Of a stretch of DNA of 64,000 bases, positions 24,766 to 37,109 are shown piece after piece. Within the stretch, counting starts at the first letter, position 1; every line of letters starts with the position of its first letter. Source of the stretch: Paragonimus westermani. Its lineage: Eukaryota > Platyhelminthes > Trematoda > Plagiorchiida > Troglotrematidae. The stretch lies in assembly GCA_008508345.1 (NCBI GenBank), contig QNGE01000437.1, positions 64,757-128,756 of the forward strand, written 5' to 3'. The position numbers and the translations under genes were made by a program. The notes below the pieces were generated by a model, which was not told where the DNA came from, made no database searches, and saw nothing but the letters and a program-made list of their open reading frames with translations.

Positions 24766-27700
24766 CTTCATGAGTGTTCCTTTTTGAAATTACACATGTG
24801 TTTATGGTAACCAGTATGCCATACACGTATCTTCGAATGAATGTTTGAACAGGTGCGATATAAATTCGATCGTTCACGTGTCTGAGTTCGTTGATAGGCT
24901 AAATAAATGAACAACCGAGGTGATAATCGATGAATCACGTGATCATGCCGGCAGTGTTAGAATAGCTCCAAACCGTGAACGCAGTTTAACATTCCAAACG
25001 TCCTCACACTGTGTACAAACACATCTAAATCACAGGAACACAATGCATGCACCCAGTTCTCTCACTTGTCTCACTCACTGACTAATCAAGACGTCGTAAG
25101 ACAAACAGCAAAAACAAGAATAGAATTAACGAATAACAATAAACGTTACTACTAGATTCGGCACAACAACTGGTTACGCTCAAACTGGAAGTTGGCTAGA
25201 TGTTACGTCACACGGTCAGGGTCAAATGTTTGGGTGTGCTTGGACAGGGTATGATTGATGTTTTGCATTCGGCTCGGCGGTTTCGAGAATGCGCGGTTGT
25301 CAATTACTAGCACCATTGTTGCAAATCCAACTGGACAAAGCATTCTGGGTAGCCTACAAAGTTGCCAACGCTCAACCAGGAACAGTCCGTCAGCGCATTC
25401 TGGTAGCCGCCGAACCTAATGCAATTAGATTGCGCAGTCCTAACTTGTGCTGTCAAAGGAAATTTGTTCAGTCCTTGCAAATGCCGGCGCAAAACATCAA
25501 TCACACCTTGTCCAAGCACACCCAAACATTTGACCCTGACCATGTGACGTAACATCTAGCAAACTTCCAGTTTGAGCGTAACCAATTGTTGTGCCGAATC
25601 TAGTGGTAACCTTTATTGTTATTCGTTAATTCTATTCTTGTTTTTGCTGTTTGTCTTACGACGTCTTGAGGAAACCTATGTAGTTCTGTTGACTTGGGAA
25701 AGAATCGTAAAAAGTGATTGTTTGTCACATCGTTACATCCGATCGTATGAAAATCTCCTGAATTTCCAGAAAATACTGTCAAACTTCCTTGCTGTTTACC
25801 CATCTATCAGGCTGAACTGTGCTTACGGTTAACAGACGCCGGAAGAAGAACGTTTCGGGGATCTTCTCATTTGTCCATCTACATTATCGTTAGGAGTTCA
25901 ATACTCAACACCTGACCTAAAGTTTGTAACGTTTACAAATCCACCGACACTTATCTGTTCGATTCTAACAGTTTCTGAACTTATAGACGGATTCATGAAA
26001 CACTTCCGCCTGAGCATGTTGGATTGGTTGTACGCATCCTTTTCTTTTCAAGCCTAGCATTCCTGTCATGGTGTGCGTGTCGCCGGGCTGACAGTTACTC
26101 TCTCGGAAAACTTCCTGGCAGGCTGATGTGATAGATGCTCCTCAGAATGAGAACAACAGTTTGGCGATCCTCGTGGTCTGTCCGACATTCAGAAACGTAC
26201 CCTCATTTTTACGGTGTTCATCGGTCTGCGTAAGTCGTTAGAAAATTATTCCAAGCCCCACACCGTATTAGCGATAGCGACGCAGTACAAACCTTCACCA
26301 CTAGCTCATAATAAGCAAGGTGGAACATCTTGTCAATAATACACAGCCCAATATAAACTTCAGTTGCAAATTGTCATATAAATCAATTTTTTAAGCTTTT
26401 CAGGATTCCATGGAATACATGCAAAGTGCTTTTGTAAAACAATATAATTTTCGTAGTTTCAAGTTTGCAGATTTAGTGCCTCTTCTAGTTCAATTTGCTT
26501 ATTTTATTTCTAGAAATGTGTTAACCACGCTGTTCTCGACTCACGCACGAAGCACGGTTTTTACAGGCAATAGTGCCAGCTGAAAATTCACGTCTTAACA
26601 TTAACTTGATGGAGACAATTTTACACCGGAACTTTTCAGCTGTCCGAATGGTAGCACGTGATTGGAGTTAGTGGGATAAACACTATGTTGTGCAGGGACT
26701 AACTTCTTGTATAGCGAGGTCAAAGGCGACCAATAAATTGGTAACCTAATGACGGTCTGACCTGAAATGATAAAGTAGTCTTATCTATGGTATACTGGGA
26801 CGTAGAATTGTGTAATTGAATCAGGCATGGACTGGAAGTGAATCACAACAACGGATCTGTCAAGAATCATGCAAAGTTCTTAATATGGTAGGCCACAGCT
26901 GCGAAGTTCCTGGGTATAGACTAGAATCAAATCGGTAGTCTGTATCAGTAGCATGCAGTGTACTAGAAATTGACGTCGAGTGCGTCCGTAGTGAATGGTA
27001 TGATTAGTCTTGGCTTTTTGAGCTACCGTGGATGAAGCGGTGAAGTATTTGCCGCGTTTTGGCCTGATGTTTGCGGCACTTGTGCGAATCCCGTCACACG
27101 TCAGGTTTTCACATATCTTCTTTCTAACCAAGTAAACTTGTTAATTGACCTGCAACAAATATCAAAACACAATCTAGTCATAAGTGACAATGCAAAATAG
27201 TGCGTCACTGAAAGGAACATAGTAATACCCCGAGGGTTTACAAACGTGGATAAGGAAATTACCATTCTGTATGTTTTGACTCATTTCTCTGAATCGAAAG
27301 GTTGCACCAAAACCAAAGCCATCTGAAGCTCTTAAGCATTATATCATTGAAACTGTAAGCTTCCTTTGGGACAGATCGGTCAAATGAAACGTTCCATTCT
27401 TAAAAAGTAGTAACGGTTGGTTCATTTCTGTTTCGACCAATGAGATTTTTGCCGACAAATGTCCTAACTCAGGAAGTAGGTACTCAATGGTCTAAAATCC
27501 CGGTCGTCGTCTTCACTCTTCAGTTTACCGTAGGGGCGGTAAATGATGAGACTAGCAACTGCTCACTCATGAAACTGGCCAAGTATTCATAATAAAACGC
27601 TGCCGTTATACACTTCGGAAGCTTGTAATACCATCTAGGCTACTGAAACAGACTAACTTTCTGCGCGCTTTTGTAAATACTTGCAGCAACTGAATTGATG

Positions 27701-28612
27701 TGTTGACTCCGATATGTTTGGAAGAGAAAAATGTCCACCCGTAAAGAAATAGTTTATTTACAACTATCGGATATTCATAATGGTGTGTTGTGTACAGCAG
27801 AATTTCTCAAGGATTCCGCCGGTCGACATCGTCTTCCTGCCTGTCTCCTAACTGGAATATCAACTGCCTGTGCGAGTCCGATTATCTGTAATTTGTTCCG
27901 GAAACACGACATGTAATAACCCGCTTTCCTTGAACGTCTATCTGTCAGCTTGTCTACCGGTTATTCACGCTGTCTCAACAAACCGATGACTGAAGCATAG
28001 CATTAATGTCAACAAAATTGTGTCGGTTTATCCTAACAAGTTGCATTACGCACGCCTATTTGAACCGTGCAGTTTTTCCCTGGGCCTGTCCACACGGGAT
28101 TTTTCACATCTGTCTTACTTTACATTTGTCACATGAACCAGGCTCTTCCCGGTAATCTGACTGTAAGTTTTCTTTGATGCCCACATCTTGAACCTTTCTT
28201 TAATACTTTGTTAATGCTGTTATGTCCACTACCTACCTGTATTGTAGTTGAATTCACACAGGCAGGCGATTTTACGGCGCTGCTCAAAGTTTCACGGAAG
28301 AAGTTCAATAGTTCTTTGTTTGGTTTAAAATTACCCAGTTGTATAGTATAATGGCTCTGTGAGCAGGGGTGTAGTGCTATTTCGGCGATCTAAAATCCTA
28401 GGAAACAAAACCTGTGCCGTTCAGTTTCTAATGTTCAAACCTTAATCCTACACACACATATATTGCTGATACAAAGAGTGGTTAACCAAATGGTTTGGCC
28501 GATAAGAAAGCAACTAGTTTAGTCAGTTCTCAGCCGTCTTAGTTCTTGCAATATATGACGAAGACCATAATCTTCTTAGCTAAAAGAATAGTAACAGGGG
28601 ATGACAAGTCAC
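24766..28612 (-). other. intron
   Basis: About 3.8 kb containing the foldback element 25088-25668. The rest shows short open frames only, including 26880-27131 on minus, none recognised. Confidence 0.6.
25088..25668. repeat. 581-bp foldback (MITE-like) element
   Basis: The arm at 25088-25266 is the reverse complement of 25489-25668 with about 7 mismatches and one small indel in 180 bp. The ends read caagacgtcgtaagac inward. Weaker symmetry continues toward the centre (gcattcggctcggcgg against its complement near 25396-25425), so almost the whole element could fold into one hairpin. There is no transposase. The overlapping frames 25289-25552 plus and 25307-25555 minus are a by-product of the symmetry. 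Confidence 0.85.
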
Positions 28613-28863
28613 CTTGAGTTCCTCCAAAAGCTTTTGCTTGGTCTCAGCCTCTTCCACTTGAGCGGTGGTGAAATTGAGTTGCGTATTAACCTCATGCAAG
28701 GTTTGGCAAGCAGGAAGCAGAGTGGCTGGTAAATTTGTCTGGATGGATTGATCATCTTTCTTCTTTTGGGATGGAAGTTTGGTCTCATTGCCGAAGTGTG
28801 ACACATCTGCATGTAAATGGTGACTAAATTTGTCTAGCCACGCTTCCAGTTTTCTACAGCCGT
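28613..28863 (-). CDS. spectrin-repeat protein, internal exon carrying helix A and a linker
   Basis: This 251-nt exon has an acceptor ending in atctttcaag and a donor CTCAAG then gtgact. It starts with two bases of a codon completed by the one-base end of exon 42329-42467, and it ends in phase 0. It encodes GCRKLEAWLDKFSHHLHADV (helix A with the core Trp), then a polar linker rich in Lys, Gln and Asp (KLPSQKKKDDQS). It finishes with a second helix, LHEVNTQLNF through VEEAETKQKLLEELK. The polar linker between helices A and B is longer than in canonical spectrin. The reading frame continues into exon 24536-24765 if that exon starts at TTA ATA GAC. Confidence 0.8.
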
Positions 28864-29773
28864 CTTGAAAGATAATGGCTACGACAGAGAAGTTGAAACC
28901 TTGGTTAGAAAAAAACAACTACGACAATATGATAGTAGAGGAATGCAACGAATTGTATGATGCAAAACCACATGGGATGGGCAATATGCAAATTTAATAA
29001 ACCTCGTACCTCTTAATAACAGTGGAAATTCAGCAAATCGCATGACGCACAGCGAAAGAGAGATCTACAGCTAAAATAAACTCAAGTAAAAGTCATAACC
29101 GATTGAAAGAGTGTTGTGGAAAAACGGCAGCCTAAGATTATTCACTAACCGATACACGAAACTTATGATCCTGTAACCTCACTACTGTTCCCAGAGGATC
29201 GTCTTCCTCACAGTCCCTTTCAACGGGGATGATGAGTTTAAACGCTGACAACGACTATTGAAAAGCATAGAAAAGACTTACCCAGTTTCTTCTTTGCGTA
29301 TGACTGTAAAAACTCACCCGGTCATTGTTCAGTGAATTCACAACAAGCTACCTCCTCAGTCTAAATTTTCTGTTCGAGGTCAGTTCACGTGCACTTACGT
29401 GTCGGACAACTAACGAACAGGTTATCCAAGCGTAACGCTAAGAACTGTCAAAAATACTTCCCTAATGGTGCTGTTACATCCATCGTTAGTGCGATTTTAG
29501 AGCACCCATTGAGGAATGCGCACACGGTCGACGTTAAACAAAACTTTTCGGTTGTTTGTACAAATTACTGATGACTGTTAAGATAGTGATCATGATTATT
29601 GGGAAGCTAGTCTTGGTTTTGTTCATCAGAGCAGAAAGAAGACATATTGCGATATATTAACATTTCATTTACTCTCCTCAGTCGCAAACATAAAACATAC
29701 CAGTTATATACATCAAATATTTAACGACAAACAGGGACTAGACACATATACAAACACACCACTTATTACGCAA
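28864..29773 (-). other. intron sequence between exon 28863 and the first Penelope-like relic
   Basis: About 0.9 kb with no recognised feature; one 60-codon open frame on plus (29389-29571) has no recognisable motif. Confidence 0.5.
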
Positions 29774-30400
29774 TCATGACCAAGGCAACCCGACCGGTTG
29801 TTTCAACCACTTCTGTGCACATAGCGTCGGTTGGTAAGTTCGAATGAGCATCGCTTCGCAGAAAGCTAGTAACTTAGGATTTCGGTTGCGCAACAGTATC
29901 TCGAATGAGTTTACTGTGTCAACTTGATGACCTGTTGTCATGAGGTGTTTAGCAATCGATGATGTTGGATTTCGAGTAGTCAATGCACCAAGTTTGGACT
30001 GGTGCGTCATCGGATGATTCAACCACATCGGGATGTGTTCGGCGATTTGCTGTGCTAGTTGTCGGTCTGTTATGCCTATGTAAACGTCACTGCAACCGCA
30101 AGTGAACTGGTACACAACATGGGAGACAGAACAGTTTGACAAACTACTTTTGCGTTTGCGGAGGACTGGTCCACTAGTGGTATGAAATAAGCGCAACTGC
30201 GCAGCCGCATACGTTCGAGCCAGAGCAGATTTTAATTTGTGCTTCATGTCGTTGGCTAGATGATCACCCTTGAATGGCAAGAATAGGCACACATCCTTCT
30301 TTTGAACCGTCAGTACAGGCTCAGTGCTCTTCTTCACCGTATTATGTGCATCAATGAATTTGTCGGGGTATCCATTTGTTAGTAAAGCTCGCCTCAACAA
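29774..30400 (-). pseudogene. GIY-YIG nuclease end of Penelope-like element 1
   Basis: The 208-residue open frame contains the thumb end of the reverse transcriptase and then a GIY-YIG domain from about residue 90. VVYQFTCGCSDVYIGITDRQ contains the YIG motif and a Cys pair, followed by QQIAEHIPMW and later IAKHLMTTGHQVD. In the family the residue before I-x-E-H is usually the catalytic Arg; here it appears to be Gln, so the nuclease may be dead. The frame is cut from the rest of the polymerase by the stop at 30590. It ends ALVYQPT-like (RTYQPTLCAQKWL), as such elements often do. Confidence 0.83.
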
Positions 30401-30716
30401 CTCCTGTTCTGTCTTCAGAGTGTCCGGAGTACAAATACGTTTGGCTCTGTGAAACAGTGTCTTAACTAAACCCCATTTGTATGCAATAGGAGCAAAACTT
30501 GAAAACTGCAGATATTGACCACCCCAAGTTGCTTTGCGGTGAATTGAGCGTTGTGAAGTACCATCCGCACGTCTAGTAATAAGTACATCCTAAAATGGTA
30601 AACTATTGTTCGACTCCACTTGGTGAATATTATTGAGAAAGTTAAAGAACAAGTCAGAATGAATAGCGTCAGTAAAAATTAAAATATCATCAACGTTCAC
30701 CACACGACTGACTTTT
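29774..30716 (-). mobile_element. Penelope-like retroelement relic 1 (5'-truncated)
   Basis: On the minus strand an NVDDILIF block near 30686 corresponds to the YVDD catalytic core of the reverse transcriptase. A LPF-stop-DVLI block follows, where the in-frame TAG sits at 30590-30592. After that come thumb-like sequence (a GGQYLQFSSFAPIAYKWGLV block) and the open frame of the next feature. Penelope-like elements encode reverse transcriptase followed by a GIY-YIG nuclease and are often 5'-truncated. Upstream of about 30716 no VAMGSPLG-type motif was found, so the copy appears cut off inside the reverse transcriptase. Confidence 0.85.
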
Positions 30717-33700
30717 CACGATTAACTTATCTGGTTATGGCTTAAAAGCAGTTGGAGCACTGTAGATTTATATCAAACTTCAGGATTTAATGAGTACACA
30801 GGTTTAAAGTAGGAACCGGGGACGTCAAGATGGTAGACAGTGGTCTTAATCTTTGTGACAACTCTACCTGCTTCGTCAGTTATAAGAAAACTATGAAAGC
30901 AACACTGGGCATCAACTGTCTAGGTTTAGCTTGTTTCATGGTGATTGGATTCTCTGAACTTCAAAATTGCTTTCAATCATAGTTGGACAAATAAGGGTGC
31001 GTAGTGCAGTCCACATAAAACTGTGCACAAACGTGATCAAACATTAGTTGTGCGGCATCATACACCACAGTCACCTAATCCAGCGAATAAGATATCCATT
31101 CCCCAGCTGGTTTGTTGGGGATCTGTAAGGTAAGATACTGAAGAATGAAGAAAACCTCTAACTTATTGGAAGCACTCAGTTTGCCTTTAGGGTCACTGGC
31201 CGTTCAGTACGGTCCAGCTATCTAGAGCTTTTGGGAAATTTTAGCTCATGTAAGGAGCACCCAAAAGCGCTTTTCAAGGGTGTTTCCTGTAGTGAAATTG
31301 ATTGATTGTCAAAGTTCAACTTAAAAACACCAGTGGCCTGCAAACCCAACGATAAGTCATCCTTCGTAACTGTTGAAAACCGACAATAGGCGGTTACTGT
31401 TTATGCCAGCAGGACGCAGTATGTCTTTGATCTGTCTGGCTAACAATTATGGCAAAATCGAAATGAAATTGGCCAAAGTACTTCGTGCCTCTTTCAAGAA
31501 GTGCTTCAAGTCACCGTCCAACATAGTGGCAAAACAGTCCCCTTGGAAATAATATCACGATGGTCATCTATCGTTAGTCCAGAAGGGGGGAGGTGGATAG
31601 ACGTATGATGCAGCAGTAATATTTTATCGACCAAACTAACCACATCAAAGAACTGTCATATTCGTCGTTATTTTGTCTTGCAAAAACAGCCAGGATTAGT
31701 ACGCATAGTCTCATTGTTAGTTAGTGCACGGCCACATTGTTAACGCCCACATTGGTTTTGCTCGGTGTTATCTGAGAGTAAGAGTCTCATCTTTTGTCCC
31801 ACGCTGTACACTTGGTCAGTGCACATGATTACAATAGTGATTTTATGAAACCTTTTGCCAAGAGGTTACAATCAGCCGGACATGAGTTTAACAGATAATT
31901 ACCGAAATAAACGAAGAGGCAGTGAAGATGGTGGATTTTGGCGTCTTATTCAGAAATATATTAAAACCCTGTGCACCACGGATGTGCAAAATCTAATTTA
32001 CCGACCAACATTAGCCTACTAACTAACGGTATTGCTTCAGTTAGCCGCAAATTCTTTACAGTTTATTATCCGCTTCACAGTCATCTTCTGATTGAAACAT
32101 CTGAGTGCTCACTTTTCTGTTGACATTAGTACGATAAATGAGATTGAGTCTAATGTCGCGAGGTTTTGAATAGTTTGACAGATAGGTATTCAACGAGATG
32201 AAGACTTCTAATTCGGAAAATCAAACTGTGTGAAGAAATTCTATGCACTCATTGATAAACAAACGGAAATCTTTCAAGAATCGGAAGTCATTCTAAGCAA
32301 TCAAACAAAAATTAATAGATACAATATCACATAGTTGTCAGTCATTTTACGACTTAATGAAACAACTTAGCAGAGATGGGGAACTGATGTGAGTCTTTAA
32401 TTTGTGGATTTTGAATGGCAAAATTTAATTTGATTTAATTTTCAACGTTTCAGCCACCTGGGAAGATATTTTTTCAGGAGGGTCACCTTGCGTTTGCCAC
32501 GTAAATCAACTTGTACTAACAATGAACGTTGTGTATTAAGAGGTAATGGTAACGTTGGGTTCTTATGAATCTATCGAGTAAAACATGCTAGCCGCAACGA
32601 TGAAACAGTGTGACTTCATTTGTATCCAACTTGTTTCGTATGTTCCGCATTTAGTTAACACTCGAATCACTGTGCAAAAACATGTCAGCAGAGACAGTCA
32701 ACATGTACATATATCCGCTAAAGTGATTTCACATTCTATGCTATCTAGTTCGCCAGGCAACAGTCTATCTCTCAAAAGCGCTGCATAATGCTGATGATGC
32801 ACACATGCATATTCGTTTTATCTGCGGTCCAGAGTGGATAAGTTTTCTTTGCAATAACTCAGATAGAATTAACCATGGTTTACTACCTAATGATATTCAG
32901 ACCACTGTCGTGGAACCGAGCAGACAGTGTAAACCGGATTATTTATAAAAAATGTATTATTATGAAATGGGAAGTGACAGGTTGTTCGGAGATGAAATCG
33001 GGTTTCCTCCGTCACAGTCTCAATAAAATGATCTAGATGAAACACAAGTGAGAATCTTTCGTTGTAAAATAAGATAAGCTGCCTCTGAACAGGACTTAAT
33101 TTCAAGATCCAGCGCAACACAACTGAAGCCAGTGAATACAGTTCCAAAAAAATGAACTTGATTTAATTAGTTCACCTGCAGACAGGGCAAATGATACGGC
33201 GATCGAAGCTGCAGACTTTACGCACCAAGAAACACTGTCTCTAAGCTAACCATTCTGGAACAAGTTGTTCTTGACTCCAGCAAGAAACAACGGTCGGTTC
33301 ATATAACTATAAACGACAAACTCAACGTCACAGTGTTTCGTAGACAAGTAGATTACAAAAGGTGTATGTTTAAAGCGTTTACCCACAGAAAATTTTAAAG
33401 CGATGAGTAAGCAAGTAACCAGAGCAGTTTTGAATAGCAACAAATTGTAGTCAAACAATTTCCCCTAGGATGAAAAAGCAACCTTTGGACAGTACACCTA
33501 GTCCCGTCTCCGTTATAAGAGTAACCGCCACCTATTAGTTCGTAGTTTTCCAGAACTGAAGCGGATGGTTTGTAATCAGTTCTGGCAGTTTCTTACATGA
33601 AATGCGATAAAACTGTACTCACTTCTAAAATCCAGATCACAGTTTGCCGTTTTACTTATCTAGACCTTGTTGTCCTAGTGGATCTCCAACAGAGACTCAG

Positions 33701-34228
33701 GTCTTCTATTGATCTCGAATCAATTTACTTTGGTCGGTATCTCAACTTCAGCTCGCCGTCCATTCGACAAGGAAAGTATATTCATGAGATCTCTTAGTAC
33801 AAGAGATAATAAGATTCACAACAGTTTAGTGCTTAAACAAAAGAGATTTTCCAAATACTACGCAGAAACCTTCAGGAAAGACTGTTGAACGCATGTCAGT
33901 TAAGAAGGGGCCTTTACAATCCACTTTGAAAACACCGTATCGTAAAGAAACGTCTGAGGATTTTCTGTCATTAATCTCTAAGTAATTCTCGAGGCCCGTA
34001 TTTCGGTTGGATGTTATCAAAGAATGACAATCCATATAAGAAACTAGACTGATCGTGTTCATGAAATCGTATTTGGTGATCGCGATGTCATTCACACAGA
34101 GCAATCAGGAAGGTATTTGAGTATACGTGATACTGAGCGCAAAATACGGATTCCAACTTCAAATGCTGCAAAAAAGATTTGACTAGCGCGTTACATCCAG
34201 TGTCTCAGAATCAAAACTTATCATTTAC
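30717..34228 (-). other. intron sequence with an unassigned open stretch
   Basis: About 3.5 kb. A 48-codon minus frame at 30776-30919 reads with coding-like composition (FLITDEAGRVVTKIKTTVYH) and ends in a stop, but it matches nothing I recognise. The rest holds only short frames. Confidence 0.45.
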
Positions 34229-34426
34229 TCAAGATCGAGTGCTTCACAAGTGCCGGTCTTCCCAGGCCAAGTGATGCTGTGCTGAATTTCGCACTAAGCA
34301 AGTCGGTCCGCTGGGCTGCATCGTCCCAGCGCATTGTCCACCACCGTTCACGATCAGCGATACTTAGCTGTTCGCACACGTCTTCGTAACCGTTTAAGTG
34401 CTTGGGAAGCAATGTTGGACTAGGAA
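34229..34426 (-). CDS. possible cassette exon of the spectrin-repeat gene
   Basis: A 198-nt open stretch lies between a pyrimidine-containing acceptor region (tttctctattcttactc upstream of ttag) and a gtaaat donor. It begins with two bases and ends with one base of split codons, so it fits between exons 42329-42467 and 28613-28863, and those two also join without it. The 65-residue peptide includes GYEDVCEQL, RERWWTMRWDDAAQRTDLLS and a Gly/Pro-containing tail. The RWDDAAQR-LL pattern is reminiscent of spectrin helix C, but inserting it here would break the repeat spacing. It could be an alternatively spliced segment or a chance open frame. Confidence 0.33.
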
Positions 34427-36500
34427 CTAACTCGTATTAATGAGTAAGAATAGAGAAATTAAAGCCGATGTATTTCCTTGATGGATTGTGTTAAGAACAA
34501 GCGCCGGATAATAAAAGATTCAATCAGGAACAAAACAGATTTTAGTGACCAATCGGAAAATAACTGTTTTCCCATAGAATCTGTAGCATGTTATATTGTG
34601 TTATCGCTCCCTTTGAGGACTCTGACGTGACGTAGTATGGCCATGCTGTGGAAACAACAAAAGTCGCTTAAATGTCTTGTTCTGCTAACTGTTTACATGC
34701 CTTATTTGGTGGTTTTATTTGTGATGAACACGGTCGACCATTTCTTTTTAGGTCACGAGCACTGCCCGTTGCAACAGAGCCATACGTCAGCTTTCAAAGT
34801 GATTTAGAGATAACCGATCACGTACTCACATGCTTTGTATTAAACCCCCAGTGATCGTCGCCACACATATACCACAAGCCATGTAAATAAAAACCAGTCC
34901 AATATGATATCCAGTTGTCATATTACCATCACATCCTCCTCATACTTGCGTTCCAAGAGTGTGGTCTGGTTCCAGTATGATTATTCGCCAAGACCAAGCT
35001 GTGCACAGCTACTGTCTGGCAGACTGAACTGTGGATTACGTGATCTAACATAACAAAGAGTCAGACAGACAGACACACATGACGAACTAGTCACCAAAGA
35101 GCCTACAAGTCGGACATGACCTTAGTGAAATGTAACGATTCTAAACCATTATCAGTCATTTGCACGTTCCGTCAATCCGTCATCCAGTAATTTGTAAATC
35201 TGTTTAGTTTGCGAATGTAGCTTCTGTTTGGAGATAGTACACTCCGTTAGGGAATTATCGTGTTTTTACTTCGTCTTTCTACACTCACCGATGCACGCCA
35301 ACTCCTAATTTGGCATTGCTCCGCAAGCGAAAACGGTAACAGAGACGTGTGGAGACAGTTATGTGAGATCAGCTGCAAACCTTGGTGGCTAGCTCACTGG
35401 GCCGATGGGGTCGAGTGACTACAGTGGAAGCGCGGGTAGACCTTGTCACCCTCGTCCACATGCAGCCAATACGGTTGTGGTTATAGCGTTGTGCTGTGCC
35501 GGTTCGGACACCCGACTCAGTTAGCACACTCACTCGTTGGTCTGACCACCGGTGAGAATAGAACGTTCGGAAGTGTCAAACACTACCGAGACAGGACTGC
35601 TGCTTGGTTGGTGCTTCTGAATTTGGGCGCCGGGTACCCCCCCTCTACGACTTACTGGGCATCATCACATCAGGGCTGTGATGTGTCCTGCCAAGCGGGC
35701 GCACGGAGAAAACGTGCGCATGTTTGTGTGGCGTGCCAGCCCGCAGGATTTACCCGCCATGCACCCCCTCATGCATCGTCCATGCATCGGTAAACTTGCC
35801 CTTGCCTACGTCGGATTCGATTAGGTGGTGTGATCTGACCGATTGGGCAAGTGAGCTTCAACCGTTTTACGTTTGTGTGCTGAAGCTGTGCAGTCTACAT
35901 TCTTACTGTGCAGACGCGCCCACTTGATATTGCTTACACTTCCAACCGTAAGTGCTTTTCTCAAGACTGTTAAACATGACGCTCAAGCCGTTAGGCCACT
36001 TTCTTACTAAATTTGTCGCACACATTCAACAACCAACGTGGACATCACTAAAATCGAATCAGTTATGTCGCCAGGTGAACTTAACACAAATAGGTAAGAT
36101 TACGTAAGTTGTACTGTGCAGGCATATTTCGACCGATATCATTGGTTACGATACACGGACTCTGATCAGTTAGACATGCACTGAATCAAATGAGCGTAAA
36201 ACAAGAGTGTAACTGGCAGCAATAAGAACACATAACTAGTCACGTTACTAAAAAAGACCAATTTTAAACAGTTCGGGCAAGAAACTATCAATACGGGCAA
36301 TGTCGGTCTTACAGTGAGGCATGCGGAAATAAACGGAAACCAATAAGTAGCTTGAGGGTAAGCTTAAGAAAAAAGAAAGAAACTTATGTAAACAGCATAA
36401 CCAAAACAATAGAATCGGAAATACAACCATGTCATTAATAATACAAATTCATGACAACAAACTCTTGATGTCGTGATAGTGATAGATTAGCTATCATTTG
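34427..36500 (-). other. intron sequence with a GC-rich patch
   Basis: The stretch from about 35380 to 35830 is clearly richer in G and C than its surroundings (blocks such as gggcgccgggtacccccc). It carries a plus-strand 116-codon frame (35443-35793) rich in Cys and His without an assignable domain. It may be a fragment of a transferred or repeated sequence. The rest shows nothing. Confidence 0.45.
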
Positions 36501-37109
36501 TCACTGTGCAGAAAGTGACAGTTGATATCGGTGTATCCCAACGGTCTCAACAAAAGTTAACGGGTGCCTATTGGTTGGGTGATACAACACACGGGAAGAC
36601 TTCTCCACTTGAATTTCATGTCCCGTTTCTTCCAAATGTCCTGTGGTGGCAACGCTGCTTTTGTCCTCCTTCGAACACGTTGTAATGTATTCCGAATCAC
36701 ATGTCTCAATCGTTTTCACTGTCTGGCCGGTGTAATTGTCACCATAAATACAGGTGAATTCGTAGATGACGTTAGATGTGGCGAGTGAGTTGCTTGGGTA
36801 TTTGTTCGGTGTGTAGGACAGCCGTGTCATCTGGTTGAACAGTCCTAATTCTGCTGCGTTGTACGCAGCTCTGACGGCACACTTTAGTCTACGTTGGATG
36901 CCGGTGGCTTCATCCTCCTCCTTGTATGACAGTGTTATATACACGGGTTTACAAGACGTTGCTTCTGATATTGACCGTTTCGACCTTTCTATGACGTATT
37001 TTGAGTTAAATTGCGTGGAGTATCCGTTGCGTACCGGTGGTTGGCGGGTGAAAACCGATTCTTCATCGATCGTCTCAGGTGGCCAAATTCTGTGAACCCT
37101 GCTGAACAT
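36501..37109 (-). pseudogene. GIY-YIG nuclease end of Penelope-like element 2
   Basis: The 202-residue open frame holds the end of the reverse transcriptase (RRLKCAVRAAYNAAELGLFN) and a GIY-YIG domain at about residues 110-190. SNVIYEFTCIYGDNYTGQTV is where the usual YIG has become YTG, followed by a stretch in which the usual R-x-x-E-H is not intact (CDSEY). The tail ETGHEIQVEKSSRVLYHPTN matches the usual position of the last conserved block. The lost catalytic residues and the upstream frame breaks mark it as a relic. Confidence 0.78.
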
